From assembly GCA_031431475.1 (NCBI GenBank), contig JANPDL010000032.1, positions 62,001-126,000 of the forward strand: 64,000 nt of DNA, given 5' to 3'. Under the pieces are notes generated by a model that was given only the letters and a program-made list of their open reading frames with translations, was not told where the DNA came from and did not search any database. Of this stretch, positions 16,922 through 25,374 are shown piece by piece (positions within the stretch are counted from its first letter, which is position 1; every line of letters starts with the position of its first letter). A program made the translations under genes and the position numbers. Source of the stretch: JADCCX01 sp031431475. Its GTDB lineage: Bacteria > Pseudomonadota > Alphaproteobacteria > Rhizobiales > Beijerinckiaceae.

Positions 16922-17827
16922 TCAGACGGCGGCGTTCGTATTGAGAAAGATCGCATAGAGCGACGTCTGCCCACAGATATAAAGCCGGTTGCGCTTCACA
17001 CCGCCGAAGCAGACATTGCCGACGATTTCGCCAACCGGGATAGTGCCGATATGCACACCATCTGGCGCGTAGCAGAACACATCACGGCCTGCCGAGGTCC
17101 AGATGTTGCCCGCCCGGTCAACGCGGAAGCCATCGAAAAATCCTTCAGGACAGGTCGCGAACAGCTTCGGCTTGCCAACGGAGGAGCCACTCTTTCCGAC
17201 AGGATAAGCATGGATCGTTACTGGCAGTCCCGGCACATGGGATGCCCCCGTATCCGCGACATAGAGCAGGCTTTCATCAGGCGAAAAGGCGAGGCCGTTG
17301 GGCTTGATGCGATTCCGGATGACAGTCGTGACCTTCCCTGTCTTGGCATCCAGCCGATAGACAAATGAGCCACCGGTCTGCGACACGGCTCGCTCGCCCT
17401 CGTAGTCGCTGTCGATGCCGTAGGTCGGATCGCTGAACCAGATCGAACCATCCGATTTCACGACCGCATCATTGGGCGAGTTGAACCTCTTGCCATCACA
17501 ACTGTCGGCCAGGACCCGGATCGAACCGTCATGCTCGGTGCGGGTCAGACGCCGGGTCAGATGCTCGCAGGTTACCAGCCGTCCCTGCCGGTCCGTCGTA
17601 TTGCCATTGGAATTCTGGCTGGGTTCGCGGAAGACCGAGACGGAGCCGTCCGTTTCATCAAAGCGCATCATCCGGTTGTTGGGGATATCCGACCACACCA
17701 GATAGCGGCCAGCCGGAAAATACGCCGGTCCCTCGGCCCAGCGGCAACCGGTCCAGAGCTTCTCGAGTTTGGCATGCCCGATCACCAGCTTGCCAAAGCG
17801 CGGATCGTGCTGAATGGTCTGGCTCAT
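16922..17827 (-). CDS. SMP-30/gluconolactonase-family lactonase
   Basis: 301 aa. EGPAYFPAGRYLVWSDIPNN supplies the metal-ligand glutamate and the first blade; RFNSPNDAVVKSDGSIWFSD the conserved NxPND and WFSD motifs; KPNGLAFSPDESLLYVADTG the third; and GFFDGFRVDRAGNIWTSAG the fourth blade with its aspartate. This is a complete six-bladed SMP-30 lactonase. The start at 17827 has GGAAGAGG upstream and overlaps the stop of the cytochrome gene by four bases. It is the last gene of the sugar-transport operon, so it probably opens a sugar-acid lactone made from the imported sugar by a dehydrogenase. Confidence 0.88.
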   Translation of the reverse strand: MSQTIQHDPRFGKLVIGHAKLEKLWTGCRWAEGPAYFPAGRYLVWSDIPNNRMMRFDETDGSVSVFREPSQNSNGNTTDRQGRLVTCEHLTRRLTRTEHDGSIRVLADSCDGKRFNSPNDAVVKSDGSIWFSDPTYGIDSDYEGERAVSQTGGSFVYRLDAKTGKVTTVIRNRIKPNGLAFSPDESLLYVADTGASHVPGLPVTIHAYPVGKSGSSVGKPKLFATCPEGFFDGFRVDRAGNIWTSAGRDVFCYAPDGVHIGTIPVGEIVGNVCFGGVKRNRLYICGQTSLYAIFLNTNAAV

Positions 17828-18552
17828 TTGTCCTCTTCCGGTCCCGGGCTCAGTCGACGCATGCCCCACCCCCCTGATCTTGCCGTATTGCCGGGATGGC
17901 TACGATCCGGCCCCCAGATCGCTTGATAGGTATCGATGGCACGGCCTCTGTTCTGGAGCAATGCATAGGCCACAACGAACAGCAGCCACCAACCCACCAG
18001 CAGCAATCCCATCCAGCGTGGGGCATTGGCATGCCAAAGTCCGGTCAGGATAGCGGCAATAGCCAGCAGCAATGCCATATAGCCAGCTGTCTTGTGAAAA
18101 GACTCAAAGATGCGTCGGCGCGGCGTCATGTCGTAGTGATCGCCTCTAATCTCAGGTTCTGTCGGTCCACCCTTCGAGCCACGCAACCAACCCGCGAGAA
18201 ACTGCGACACGCCGAGGGCCAGAACCGCATAGCCCAACAGGCCATGGACATGACCTGCCCCGCGCCAGTGTCCGCCAATTGCGAGTGAACCTATCCCCGC
18301 AAGCATCATCAGACCACCCGAATACTGGAGCACCAGATGCGACCGCCACCAGACCCGGCTGTCGATCTTGTCAGGCCAGTGCTGGCGCGGAAGTATCTTG
18401 AAGAAACGCGCGATCAGCACGCCGAGCGGCAGCAGAAATCCCCAGGAAGCAACCATCAGCCGCCCGTGCCAGGCCACCGCACTATCGACGAGATGTGCGC
18501 GTGACGGATCAAGTGGTTCCGACAGCCAGTTCAGCAGAAGCTCGAGCATCAC
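17824..18552 (-). CDS. b561-type membrane cytochrome
   Basis: 242 aa with five to six hydrophobic helices. Histidines occur at the positions expected of a cytochrome b561-like domain: AWHGRLMVASWGFLLPLG, RSHLVLQYSG, GAGHVHGLLGYAVLALGVSQ, SFHKTAGYMALLLAI and GLWHANAP. These would hold two b hemes. The relatives are the b561 domains of DOMON/ferric-reductase-like proteins. It overlaps the permease gene upstream and the lactonase gene downstream by four bases each, so it is a true operon member. A transmembrane electron carrier is unusual in a sugar-uptake operon; it may take electrons from a periplasmic sugar dehydrogenase (inference). Confidence 0.72.
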   Translation of the reverse strand: MMLELLLNWLSEPLDPSRAHLVDSAVAWHGRLMVASWGFLLPLGVLIARFFKILPRQHWPDKIDSRVWWRSHLVLQYSGGLMMLAGIGSLAIGGHWRGAGHVHGLLGYAVLALGVSQFLAGWLRGSKGGPTEPEIRGDHYDMTPRRRIFESFHKTAGYMALLLAIAAILTGLWHANAPRWMGLLLVGWWLLFVVAYALLQNRGRAIDTYQAIWGPDRSHPGNTARSGGWGMRRLSPGPEEDK

Positions 18553-19388
18553 CCCTTGACCGCACCCGCCGTCAGCCCCGCAATGATCTGGCGCGCGGCG
18601 ATAAACGTGAAGATGAGTGGCGGCAGCGCGATCAGCACACCTGCCGCCATCAGCTTACCCCAGTCGATGCCAACATCTGTAATAAAGAGATACACGCCGA
18701 AGGACGCCGTCCGCGTCGCCCTGTTGGTTAGCACCGAGGCCAGCACCAGCTCGTTCCAGGCAATGCGGAAGGTGAAGATCGATGCCGCAGCAAGGCCCGG
18801 TTTCAGCAGCGGCAGGATCAGCAGGAAGAAGGTGCGGAATGGTCCGCATCCATCCATGATCGCGGCTTCTTCCAGCTCGCCCGGCACCTGCTCGATAAAA
18901 CCGTAGAGCAGCCAGATCGTGAAGGGCAGGTTGAAAGCGACATAGACGAGGATCAACCCGCCAAGCCCGTCCGCAATGCCGAAGCGGTTCCAGATAACAT
19001 AGACCGGAATGGCGAGCACTGCGGGCGGAATGGTGCGCAGGAGCAGCGTACCAATCGCCAGTGGCGCGCGCCCGATGAAGCGGAACCGCGACAGCGCATA
19101 GGCGCACATCGCCCCCATCACCAACGTCAGCAGGGTGGCGACAACACCGACAATGATGCTGTTGCCGAGATAGCCCAGAAAGCGACCCGTCAGCACCTCG
19201 CGATAATTGTCGAGGGTGGGCACGAAGAAGAAGGAGAAGCCGGAATCAAAGACCTGTTTCTGGGTCTTCAGCGAGGTCGATCCCATCACCAGCAGCGGCA
19301 CGAGGATAACGACGGCCAGCAGCAGGACCAGCGAAAACCGCCCTGTCTCGCGCCAGCCTTCCCGGCTCATAAGCACGCTGGTCGTCAT
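18549..19388 (-). CDS. carbohydrate-type ABC permease (MalG-like)
   Basis: 279 aa with six helices. The coupling loop EEAAIMDGCGPFRTFFLLIL is the EAA motif of CUT1 sugar permeases (EAAxxDGAxxxxxFxxIxLP). The C-terminus AARQIIAGLTAGAVKG is the standard MalG-family ending. The gene overlaps the MalF-like gene by four bases (19385-19388) and the cytochrome gene by four bases. Confidence 0.93.
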   Translation of the reverse strand: MTTSVLMSREGWRETGRFSLVLLLAVVILVPLLVMGSTSLKTQKQVFDSGFSFFFVPTLDNYREVLTGRFLGYLGNSIIVGVVATLLTLVMGAMCAYALSRFRFIGRAPLAIGTLLLRTIPPAVLAIPVYVIWNRFGIADGLGGLILVYVAFNLPFTIWLLYGFIEQVPGELEEAAIMDGCGPFRTFFLLILPLLKPGLAAASIFTFRIAWNELVLASVLTNRATRTASFGVYLFITDVGIDWGKLMAAGVLIALPPLIFTFIAARQIIAGLTAGAVKG

Positions 19389-20275
19389 GATTCACCCACC
19401 CGCTTGAGCGGGTTGTGGCGCAACAGAAGCGCGGCACTCAGCAGCGTCGTCACGAACAGCAGACACACCGACAGGGCTGCGGAATGGCCCATGCGCTGTG
19501 TCACGAATGCGCTTTTGTAAATATGCAGCGGAAACAGTTCGGTTGACAGCCCCGGGCCGCCATTGGTCATGGCAAAGACCACCTCGAGGCCACGCAGCGC
19601 ATCAATCAGCCGCATCAGCAGAGTGATCATCAGAATGGGTGCGAGCAGTGGCACCTTCACATGCCAGATCACCTGCCATGTGCTGGCACCGTCGATGGTG
19701 GCGGCTTCGACCGAGGACTGGTCCAGCCCCTGCAATCCGGCCAGCGCCATGATCAGCACGAAGGGCGTGAACTGCCAGATATCGGCAATGCAGATCGCCA
19801 CAAACGACAGGGTGGAATCCGCCAGCCATGTCGGCTGTATGCCGAAGGGGGACAGCCAGGCGTTGATCGGCCCGGCATTGGCATCGAACATATAGCGCCA
19901 GATCAGGCCCACACAGATCGGCGCGATCATCATGGGCAGAATGAACAACGTGCGGAACAGGCTCATGCCCCGGAACGGCTTTTCCAGCAGCAGGGCAAAA
20001 CCAACGCCAATGCCCATTTCGATCGCCACAATGACGAAAGCATATTTCAGCGTCACGAGCATGGATTCACGCACCGAGGAATCGCCCAGCGCCTCGATGA
20101 AGATGGCGAGGCCGCGAAAGGCCTCCGGCCGTACCTCCTCACCAAGCTTCAGCTCATAGAAGGAGAGCCGCAAGGCTTCCATCACGGGATAGAGCAACCC
20201 CACCAGCATGACTGCAACGGCGGGTGCGATGAAGAGATAGGGGACTGCACGCGACTGGACTATGGAAGAGGCCAT
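19385..20275 (-). CDS. carbohydrate-type ABC permease (MalF-like)
   Basis: 296 aa. It starts with the usual short cytoplasmic tail and FIAPAVAVMLVGLLYPVMEA, and has the coupling motif VEAATIDGASTWQVIWHVKV typical of CUT1 permeases. It pairs with the MalG-like subunit. A hairpin and a 78-bp gap separate it from the binding-protein gene upstream. Confidence 0.93.
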   Translation of the reverse strand: MASSIVQSRAVPYLFIAPAVAVMLVGLLYPVMEALRLSFYELKLGEEVRPEAFRGLAIFIEALGDSSVRESMLVTLKYAFVIVAIEMGIGVGFALLLEKPFRGMSLFRTLFILPMMIAPICVGLIWRYMFDANAGPINAWLSPFGIQPTWLADSTLSFVAICIADIWQFTPFVLIMALAGLQGLDQSSVEAATIDGASTWQVIWHVKVPLLAPILMITLLMRLIDALRGLEVVFAMTNGGPGLSTELFPLHIYKSAFVTQRMGHSAALSVCLLFVTTLLSAALLLRHNPLKRVGES

Positions 20276-20311
20276 GGATCTCGCCGATAGGGATTGACGA
20301 TGGGACGAAAC

Positions 20312-20346
20312 AGAAAACCCGGCGCTGAAGACAGACCGGGCTTTCT
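20312..20346 (-). terminator. hairpin with T-rich tail between binding-protein and permease genes
   Basis: On the minus strand AGAAAGCCCGG (20346-20336) pairs with CCGGGTTTTCT (20322-20312), an 11-bp stem with one G-T pair and a 13-base loop, followed by T-rich bases. It lies eight bases after the binding-protein stop. It is probably a partial terminator or mRNA-stabilising hairpin that lowers permease expression relative to the binding protein. Confidence 0.6.
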
Positions 20347-20353
20347 ATGATCA

Positions 20354-21700
20354 TCAGGCTTTGTAGTAGCCCGCGCGCTCGCAAATCGCCTTGATCTTGG
20401 CGGAAGCCTCGGCCATCGCGGGCTTGATCTCTTCCTTGCCCGTGATGACGTTGGAGAGATGCACGCCGAGAACCTTTTCGGATATTTCCGTCCACTCGTT
20501 GATGATCGGACGCCAGTCCGGGTTGGAGATCTTCAGGCACTCCCGGTAAATATCAACAGGATAGCGCTTCTTCACATCGGGATGGTCCAAAGTGGACATA
20601 CGCATTGGCTGGCCACCAGCCGCTGCCGCTGCCACGTCCTGTGCCTTCGATGACATCCACTGGATGAAGGCGAAAGCCGCTTCCTTCTTGGTCGAGTTCG
20701 ACGGAATGGCCATGCCAAAGCCACCGAGTTCGCCAGAATGTTTCACTGCCTTGGGATGCAAGGCATAGCCGACCGTCTCGGAAATCTTCGATTTTGTCGG
20801 ATCAGCCGCAGGCCCGAAGATCGAGATCGAGTCGCAATACATGGCAGACTGACCCTGCAGGAACGAGTTCATCATCTGACCGAAATCGAAGGCGGCACCG
20901 CCTGTTGGTCCGGTTTCGATGAATTCCTTGTAGACCTGTGTGGTCTTGATCGCCGCATCATCGGTTACGCGCGGCATGTATTTGTCATCAATGATCTGGC
21001 CGTCATGCGGGGTGAGATGGTTCAACCACCCCGTGGTGACCTGATGGCCCGCCTGCGCACGCTGGGCGAGGCCACCCATGCCGGGCTCCTTGTCCTTGAT
21101 GATGCGAGCCGCCTTCAGCATGTCGTCATAGGTGACAGGCACGGGAATATTGTGTTTGGCGAAAATATCCTTGCGATAAGCGAGCACCGAACATTCCGCG
21201 CCGTAGGGAATGCCGTAAAGCTTGGCACCGGGACCCGGCAGATAGCCGCGCGGTCCACCAACGAGGCCGAGACCTTCGTAATAACCCTTGATGATGTCGC
21301 CACGGTCATAACCCGGCATGGCGAGTTCCGCGTTCTGGAACATCGGCTCCAGCTCGGTCAGGAACTTGCGCTGCACGTACTCGGTCTTCCACATGATGAC
21401 ATAGACCGCGACGTCGTAATCGCCCTTTGGCTTCGACATCTGCAGGACCTGCGCGTCCTTGAGCCGGAGATACTGCATCTCGTCGAGCTCGACCTTGATG
21501 CCGGTTTCCTCGGTGAATTTCGGCAAAAGCGTCTTGGCAACGGCATAGTGGGGATGCGCCGGCCAGTTAACGACGATGCTCTGTCCCCGGAGCTTGCTCC
21601 AGCCCGTGCCCTGCGCCCGCGCAACGAATGGCATCGGGACAGCGGCAGCAGCGGCTGCGGATAGGCCAAATTTTAAGGTATTCCGGCGTGAGATGCGCAT
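20354..21700 (-). CDS. carbohydrate-type ABC transporter substrate-binding protein (Tat-exported)
   Basis: 448 aa. The N-terminus MRISRRNTLKFGLSAAAAAA carries a twin-arginine motif followed by a short hydrophobic stretch ending at FVARAQ. The mature part is a family-1 solute-binding protein: NWPAHPHYAVAKTLLPKFTE, EETGIKVELDEMQYLRLKDA and EAAFAFIQWMSSKAQDVAAA are typical. A GAGGAGG ribosome site precedes the ATG. The ligand is unknown; with a LacI regulator and a lactonase in the cluster, a sugar or aldonic acid is likely. Confidence 0.9.
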   Translation of the reverse strand: MRISRRNTLKFGLSAAAAAAVPMPFVARAQGTGWSKLRGQSIVVNWPAHPHYAVAKTLLPKFTEETGIKVELDEMQYLRLKDAQVLQMSKPKGDYDVAVYVIMWKTEYVQRKFLTELEPMFQNAELAMPGYDRGDIIKGYYEGLGLVGGPRGYLPGPGAKLYGIPYGAECSVLAYRKDIFAKHNIPVPVTYDDMLKAARIIKDKEPGMGGLAQRAQAGHQVTTGWLNHLTPHDGQIIDDKYMPRVTDDAAIKTTQVYKEFIETGPTGGAAFDFGQMMNSFLQGQSAMYCDSISIFGPAADPTKSKISETVGYALHPKAVKHSGELGGFGMAIPSNSTKKEAAFAFIQWMSSKAQDVAAAAAGGQPMRMSTLDHPDVKKRYPVDIYRECLKISNPDWRPIINEWTEISEKVLGVHLSNVITGKEEIKPAMAEASAKIKAICERAGYYKA

Positions 21701-21794
21701 GCATTCCTCCTCTTCAAGGCACCGGCGTGAGCCGCTGTGCGACGTTGCGTTTCCTGATGCGCGGCTTGGATGGACAGGCCATTGCCGCAGCTTG

Positions 21795-21808
21795 TGTTAT
21801 CGATAACA
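21795..21808. promoter_or_regulatory. LacI-family operator candidate
   Basis: TGTTATCGATAACA is a perfect 14-bp palindrome with the central CG and the TG...CA ends typical of LacI/GalR-family operators. It lies in the 181-bp gap between the binding-protein gene (minus) and the LacI gene (plus), where it could control both. Confidence 0.75.
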
Positions 21809-21881
21809 ATGCTAGCATCGCCTTGAGACAAATGTCACTAGGGAAAATACCGGGCGAACAAGGAAAGACGATCTCGACGTG

Positions 21882-22895
21882 ATGCGCATCAAGATGACGG
21901 ATGTTGCCGCAGCGGCAGGTGTATCGACGATGACGGTGTCGCGCGCGCTTCGCAAGGACGGGCGCATCGCGCCTGATACCCGCAAGCAGATTCTGGGGGT
22001 TATCGAACGGCTGGGCTATGTGCCGGATCAAATTGCGGCGAGCTTTTCTTCGCAGCGCTCGGGCTTCGTGGCTGTTCTGGTGCCGTCCCTCAACAATCCG
22101 CACTTTGCCGAGACAGTGCAGGCCATCATCGAGACACTGGAAGTGGACGGCACCCAGGTCCTGCTGGGCCAGACAAACTATTTGCCGGAGCGAGAGGAGC
22201 GGATCGTGCTCGATCTGCTGCGGCGCAGGCCGGAAGCCATCGTGCTGACGGCAGATGCCCATTCGGCGAGGACCAGAAAGCTGCTGGGTGACAGCGGCAT
22301 TCCCGTCGTGGAGATCTGGGACCTGCCACCTGATCCGGTCGGCCATCAGGTTGGCTTTTCGAACTTCGCTGCGGCGAAAGCGATGGTCACGTTCCTGGCG
22401 GATCGCGGCTATCGCCGGATCGTCTATGTCGGCGAAACGCATGATGCTGATACGCGCGGCGCGCGGCGCCGGGAAGGCTATACCGCAGGTCTGCAGGAGA
22501 TGGGTCTCGGACCACCGCGCGTCCACCTCCAGTCAGCACCGCCGGTGTCCATGACAGAGGGAGGAGCGGCCTATCATGCCGTGCGCCAGAAATGGCCGGA
22601 CGCTGATGCCGTGATGTGCGTGTCTGACCCCTGCGCTTTCGGTTTCATGATGCAGGCGATCCAGTCAGGCGTGTCCATTCCCCGCGACCTGGGAATCGTC
22701 GGCTTCGGTGACTTTGAGGTTTCGCGGTGCAGTGCGCCTCCACTGACGACTGTTGGCGTCGATGCCGTCCAGCTTGGCCTTATGACTGCTAAGCTTCTGC
22801 AAGAAAGGGATGATCTGCGTTCTGGACCGGCGCGCCTTGTCGAGATCCCCTTCAGGGTGATCGAGCGGGGCAGCACGCCTGCAGCGGCGACATGA
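21882..22895 (+). CDS. LacI-family transcriptional regulator
   Basis: 337 aa. The helix-turn-helix MTDVAAAAGVSTMTVSRALR and hinge LGYVPDQIAASFSSQRSG are diagnostic. The rest is the periplasmic-binding-protein-like ligand domain (VAVLVPSLNNPHFAETVQAI; GDFEVSRCSAPPLTTVGVDA). The last two blocks resemble the GntR/gluconate-responsive branch, in keeping with a sugar-acid ligand, but this is only a resemblance. I use the ATG at 21882; an overlapping GTG at 21879 and an ATG at 21894 are also possible. Divergent from the sugar transport operon, it is its probable repressor. Confidence 0.92.
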   Translation: MRIKMTDVAAAAGVSTMTVSRALRKDGRIAPDTRKQILGVIERLGYVPDQIAASFSSQRSGFVAVLVPSLNNPHFAETVQAIIETLEVDGTQVLLGQTNYLPEREERIVLDLLRRRPEAIVLTADAHSARTRKLLGDSGIPVVEIWDLPPDPVGHQVGFSNFAAAKAMVTFLADRGYRRIVYVGETHDADTRGARRREGYTAGLQEMGLGPPRVHLQSAPPVSMTEGGAAYHAVRQKWPDADAVMCVSDPCAFGFMMQAIQSGVSIPRDLGIVGFGDFEVSRCSAPPLTTVGVDAVQLGLMTAKLLQERDDLRSGPARLVEIPFRVIERGSTPAAAT

Positions 22896-22901
22896 ACAAT
22901 A

Positions 22902-23663
22902 TCAGCCCTGAGCGTCAGGCCGCAACGCATGGATATCATCCACAACCTGGTGAGCAATCCTAGCCAGCCCGTCGCGATGACCGGTGCCTGACAGCACGCC
23001 AACACGCCATCCAACAGCGGCATCCTGCGCCGATGTCATGTCAGTCATGGAATCACCAACCATCAAGATAGCTTCCGGGCGTGTGCTGAAATGGCGGGCA
23101 AGATGCAACAGCCCCGCACCGGACGGTTTTCCCGGAATCGCATCATCACCGCAGACCATGGTCTGGACCAGATCTGCGATACCCAGCATCGGTAGGGTGG
23201 CCACAGTCGCATTGCGATCATCACTGGTGAAGACAGCGAGCCGGAAACCATGCTCGTTTAGCCTCTGCAGCAGACTGCTGACATCGCCGATGGGTCTGAT
23301 ATCCTGCGGGCGCGGCAAGACTTCGATGGCAGGCATGAAGATATCACGCGATAGCCGTTCAGCCTCATGCCACGAGACGCCGTTCTGATAGAGCACGACT
23401 GTCGTCGCCATGCCGAGCTTGGCCAAAGTCGATACGGCAAGCGGGCTTTCCGGGATGACGCTTCTGCCGTTGCTGTGGATACCGAGCGTTGCAAAAAGCC
23501 GCGCCCTAAGCTCCGGCAGGCATGGAGCGGCTGCCAGCACGGATTCCACGGCATGCACCAGTTTTCCGGCCCATAGGAGATCAAAATCGACCAGTGTGCC
23601 GTCCTTGTCGAAGACGATTAGCTCGATGTCGCGCGTGGTTCCGGCGATGGTGAGGAGCGGCAT
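22902..23663 (-). CDS. HAD-superfamily phosphatase
   Basis: 253 aa. Motif I is LIVFDKDGTLVDFD, motif II the threonine/serine in FTSDDRN, motif III the lysine in GKPSGAG, and motif IV VGDSMTDMTSA; all four are intact. A helical cap lies between motifs I and II, as in phosphoglycolate-phosphatase-like members. The start at 23663 overlaps the stop of the pcs gene by four bases; the longer upstream frame is only pcs read out of frame. The substrate is unknown. Coupling to a phospholipid synthase and to a phosphonate-linked regulator hints at a phosphate ester from lipid or phosphonate metabolism. Confidence 0.85.
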   Translation of the reverse strand: MPLLTIAGTTRDIELIVFDKDGTLVDFDLLWAGKLVHAVESVLAAAPCLPELRARLFATLGIHSNGRSVIPESPLAVSTLAKLGMATTVVLYQNGVSWHEAERLSRDIFMPAIEVLPRPQDIRPIGDVSSLLQRLNEHGFRLAVFTSDDRNATVATLPMLGIADLVQTMVCGDDAIPGKPSGAGLLHLARHFSTRPEAILMVGDSMTDMTSAQDAAVGWRVGVLSGTGHRDGLARIAHQVVDDIHALRPDAQG

Positions 23664-24382
23664 CAGGCCTCGCTCGAAGGGTTCTCTCGGATAAAGCCCA
23701 ATCCGGAGAAATAGACCACGCAGGCCAGCAACACGCCCTTGACCGGCCATCCCGGCGTCAGGTCCTGCCAAAGCGCTGTCGCCGAAGCAGCTGCCCAGAC
23801 CAGCAAGGCGGCTATGGTAAGGCCCCTGAGCCGCGTTACCCGCACGGGATGCACGAAGACAACGGGAAGGAACATCATTGCAGTGAGGACAGCGACAATG
23901 GCGAAGGAGAGGATCGAGGGCGGTTTGAATATCGCGATGTAGAAGACGATGATGTTCCATGTCGCGGGAAAGCCGCGGAACCACCAGTCATGGGTTTTCA
24001 TCGTGGTATCGGCGAAATAGAGCGCGCTGCCGATGGTGATCAGCAGTCCTGCCGCAAGCCCCCACGGCGCGGCCATGATCTCGGGACGCAGCAGCACGGC
24101 GGCGGGAACGAAGACGTAGGTTATGAAATCCACCACCAGATCGAGCGTAGCGCCGTCGTACCGGGATGCCGTCTCCTGCACATTCAGCTTGCGTGCCATT
24201 GGCCCGTCCGCAGCGTCAACAAACAAGGCCACTGACAGCCAGACGAAGCACAGCGCGATCTGTCCTTCAAGGGCCGCCTTCAGCGCAAGGAAGCCCAGCG
24301 CTGCGCCCAGCGCGGTGAAAACGTGCACGCCATACGCCATAACATGGATTGGTGGGCGCTTGCGCCTTGACTTGGTTTTCAA
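23663..24382 (-). CDS. pcs: phosphatidylcholine synthase
   Basis: 239 aa with about eight hydrophobic helices. The CDP-alcohol phosphotransferase signature is present as DAADGPMARKLNVQ followed by YDGATLDLVVDF, i.e. DG-x2-AR with the later G-x3-D-x3-D and the longer spacing typical of bacterial Pcs. Pcs condenses CDP-diacylglycerol with choline in the inner membrane. Translation from the TTG at 24382 gives the normal N-terminal length; the next ATG (24340) would remove 14 residues. The TTG overlaps the stop of the LysR gene (24379) and the stop overlaps the HAD gene, so LysR, pcs and HAD form one transcript. Confidence 0.85.
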   Translation of the reverse strand: MKTKSRRKRPPIHVMAYGVHVFTALGAALGFLALKAALEGQIALCFVWLSVALFVDAADGPMARKLNVQETASRYDGATLDLVVDFITYVFVPAAVLLRPEIMAAPWGLAAGLLITIGSALYFADTTMKTHDWWFRGFPATWNIIVFYIAIFKPPSILSFAIVAVLTAMMFLPVVFVHPVRVTRLRGLTIAALLVWAAASATALWQDLTPGWPVKGVLLACVVYFSGLGFIRENPSSEA

Positions 24383-25269
24383 TCTTGCCCCGCCGGGATG
24401 CTGTCACCAGACACAAGAACCTGCACGATATCCAGAAAGCCCTTGATATTCGCTAGCCTTCTGCGGTTTTCAAGACAAGCCACATATTCAGCAACCTCAA
24501 GGTCGGCATCATGCACCACGACAGGTCTGAAAGCCGGGTCGCTGCCCAGTTCACTCTCGAAAATCACGCCAATGCCGAAGCCCGCCGCCACGGTTTCCCG
24601 CACAGCCTCCCGGCTTTGCACCTCGACAAGCCTGCCCGGCCTGACACTGGCGTGGGTCAGGCTTGCCTCGAAAACTTCACGCGTCACCGAACCGGGTTCG
24701 CGCAGCACGATATCACAGCCCTGCAATTCGGCGATGCCGACAGAACACCGCGCTGCCAATGGATGGCTGGCGGGCACGAAAAGGATCAGCCGGTCGCGTT
24801 TGAGCCGCAGACTGAAGATGCGCGGATCTGAGGTCAGCCGCGCCATGACGCCCAGATCGGCCTCGTAGTCCAGCAGCCGCTGCAAGATGTTGGTGGAATT
24901 GTCGATACTCATGGAGAAGGTCAGGCCGGGATTTGCAGCGCGCAGGCGGGCCAGTACGGGCATGACATGCGAGGCATTATCAGCCGCGATGCGCAGATGG
25001 CCGGTCTGGATGCTGCGCGCGCCGCGCAGCAGGTCCAGCGCTTCTTCCTCTGCCGAGAAAATGCGACTGGTTACGTCCAGCAGCCGCTTTCCCGTCGGCG
25101 TGAGCGTGACTCCCCGACGCTTGCGGTCGAACAGGCTCACTGCATGTTTGGCCTCCAGCAGCGCCACCTGACTCGACAGGGTCGGCTGGCTGAGTCCGAT
25201 GGCGGCAGCAGCGCGGGTGAAGCTGCCCGCGACGGCGACGGCATGGAAGGCTTTCAGGCCGGTCAGCAT
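24379..25269 (-). CDS. LysR-family regulator of the phosphonate island
   Basis: 296 aa. The N-terminal helix-turn-helix is FTRAAAAIGLSQPTLSSQVA with the usual LysR beginning LKAFHAVAVAGS; the effector domain follows (GHLRIAADNASHVMPVLARL; LFVPASHPLA). I start at the ATG at 25269, which gives the standard MLTGLKAF start; an upstream alternative adds 14 residues and would cross the intergenic dyad. It is divergent from phnW by 105 bp and is probably an activator of 2-aminoethylphosphonate use, as LysR regulators are in other phnWAY clusters. It is co-transcribed with pcs. Confidence 0.88.
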   Translation of the reverse strand: MLTGLKAFHAVAVAGSFTRAAAAIGLSQPTLSSQVALLEAKHAVSLFDRKRRGVTLTPTGKRLLDVTSRIFSAEEEALDLLRGARSIQTGHLRIAADNASHVMPVLARLRAANPGLTFSMSIDNSTNILQRLLDYEADLGVMARLTSDPRIFSLRLKRDRLILFVPASHPLAARCSVGIAELQGCDIVLREPGSVTREVFEASLTHASVRPGRLVEVQSREAVRETVAAGFGIGVIFESELGSDPAFRPVVVHDADLEVAEYVACLENRRRLANIKGFLDIVQVLVSGDSIPAGQD

Positions 25270-25279
25270 GATCTCTCTG

Positions 25280-25293
25280 TCATATTGATATGA
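25280..25293. promoter_or_regulatory. dyad in the lysR-phnW intergenic region
   Basis: TCATAT-TG-ATATGA is an inverted repeat with six-base arms, 11 bases from the LysR start. AT-rich TNA-type dyads in the divergent gap are typical LysR binding sites. It is followed by the AT-rich stretch TCTATATAAGCTATCCAA that could hold the phnW promoter or a second half-site. Confidence 0.45.
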
Positions 25294-25374
25294 TCTATAT
25301 AAGCTATCCAAAGCAGGTATTGGACAAATAGCAAGCGTCTCCGTAGCTTTGGATCACAACGGGAGCCCCATCCG

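Noticed and set aside
23661..23984. N-terminal extension of the HAD phosphatase reading frame
   Set aside because: The extra ~107 codons are the pcs gene read in another frame; the ATG at 23663 overlaps the pcs stop and begins the standard HAD fold.
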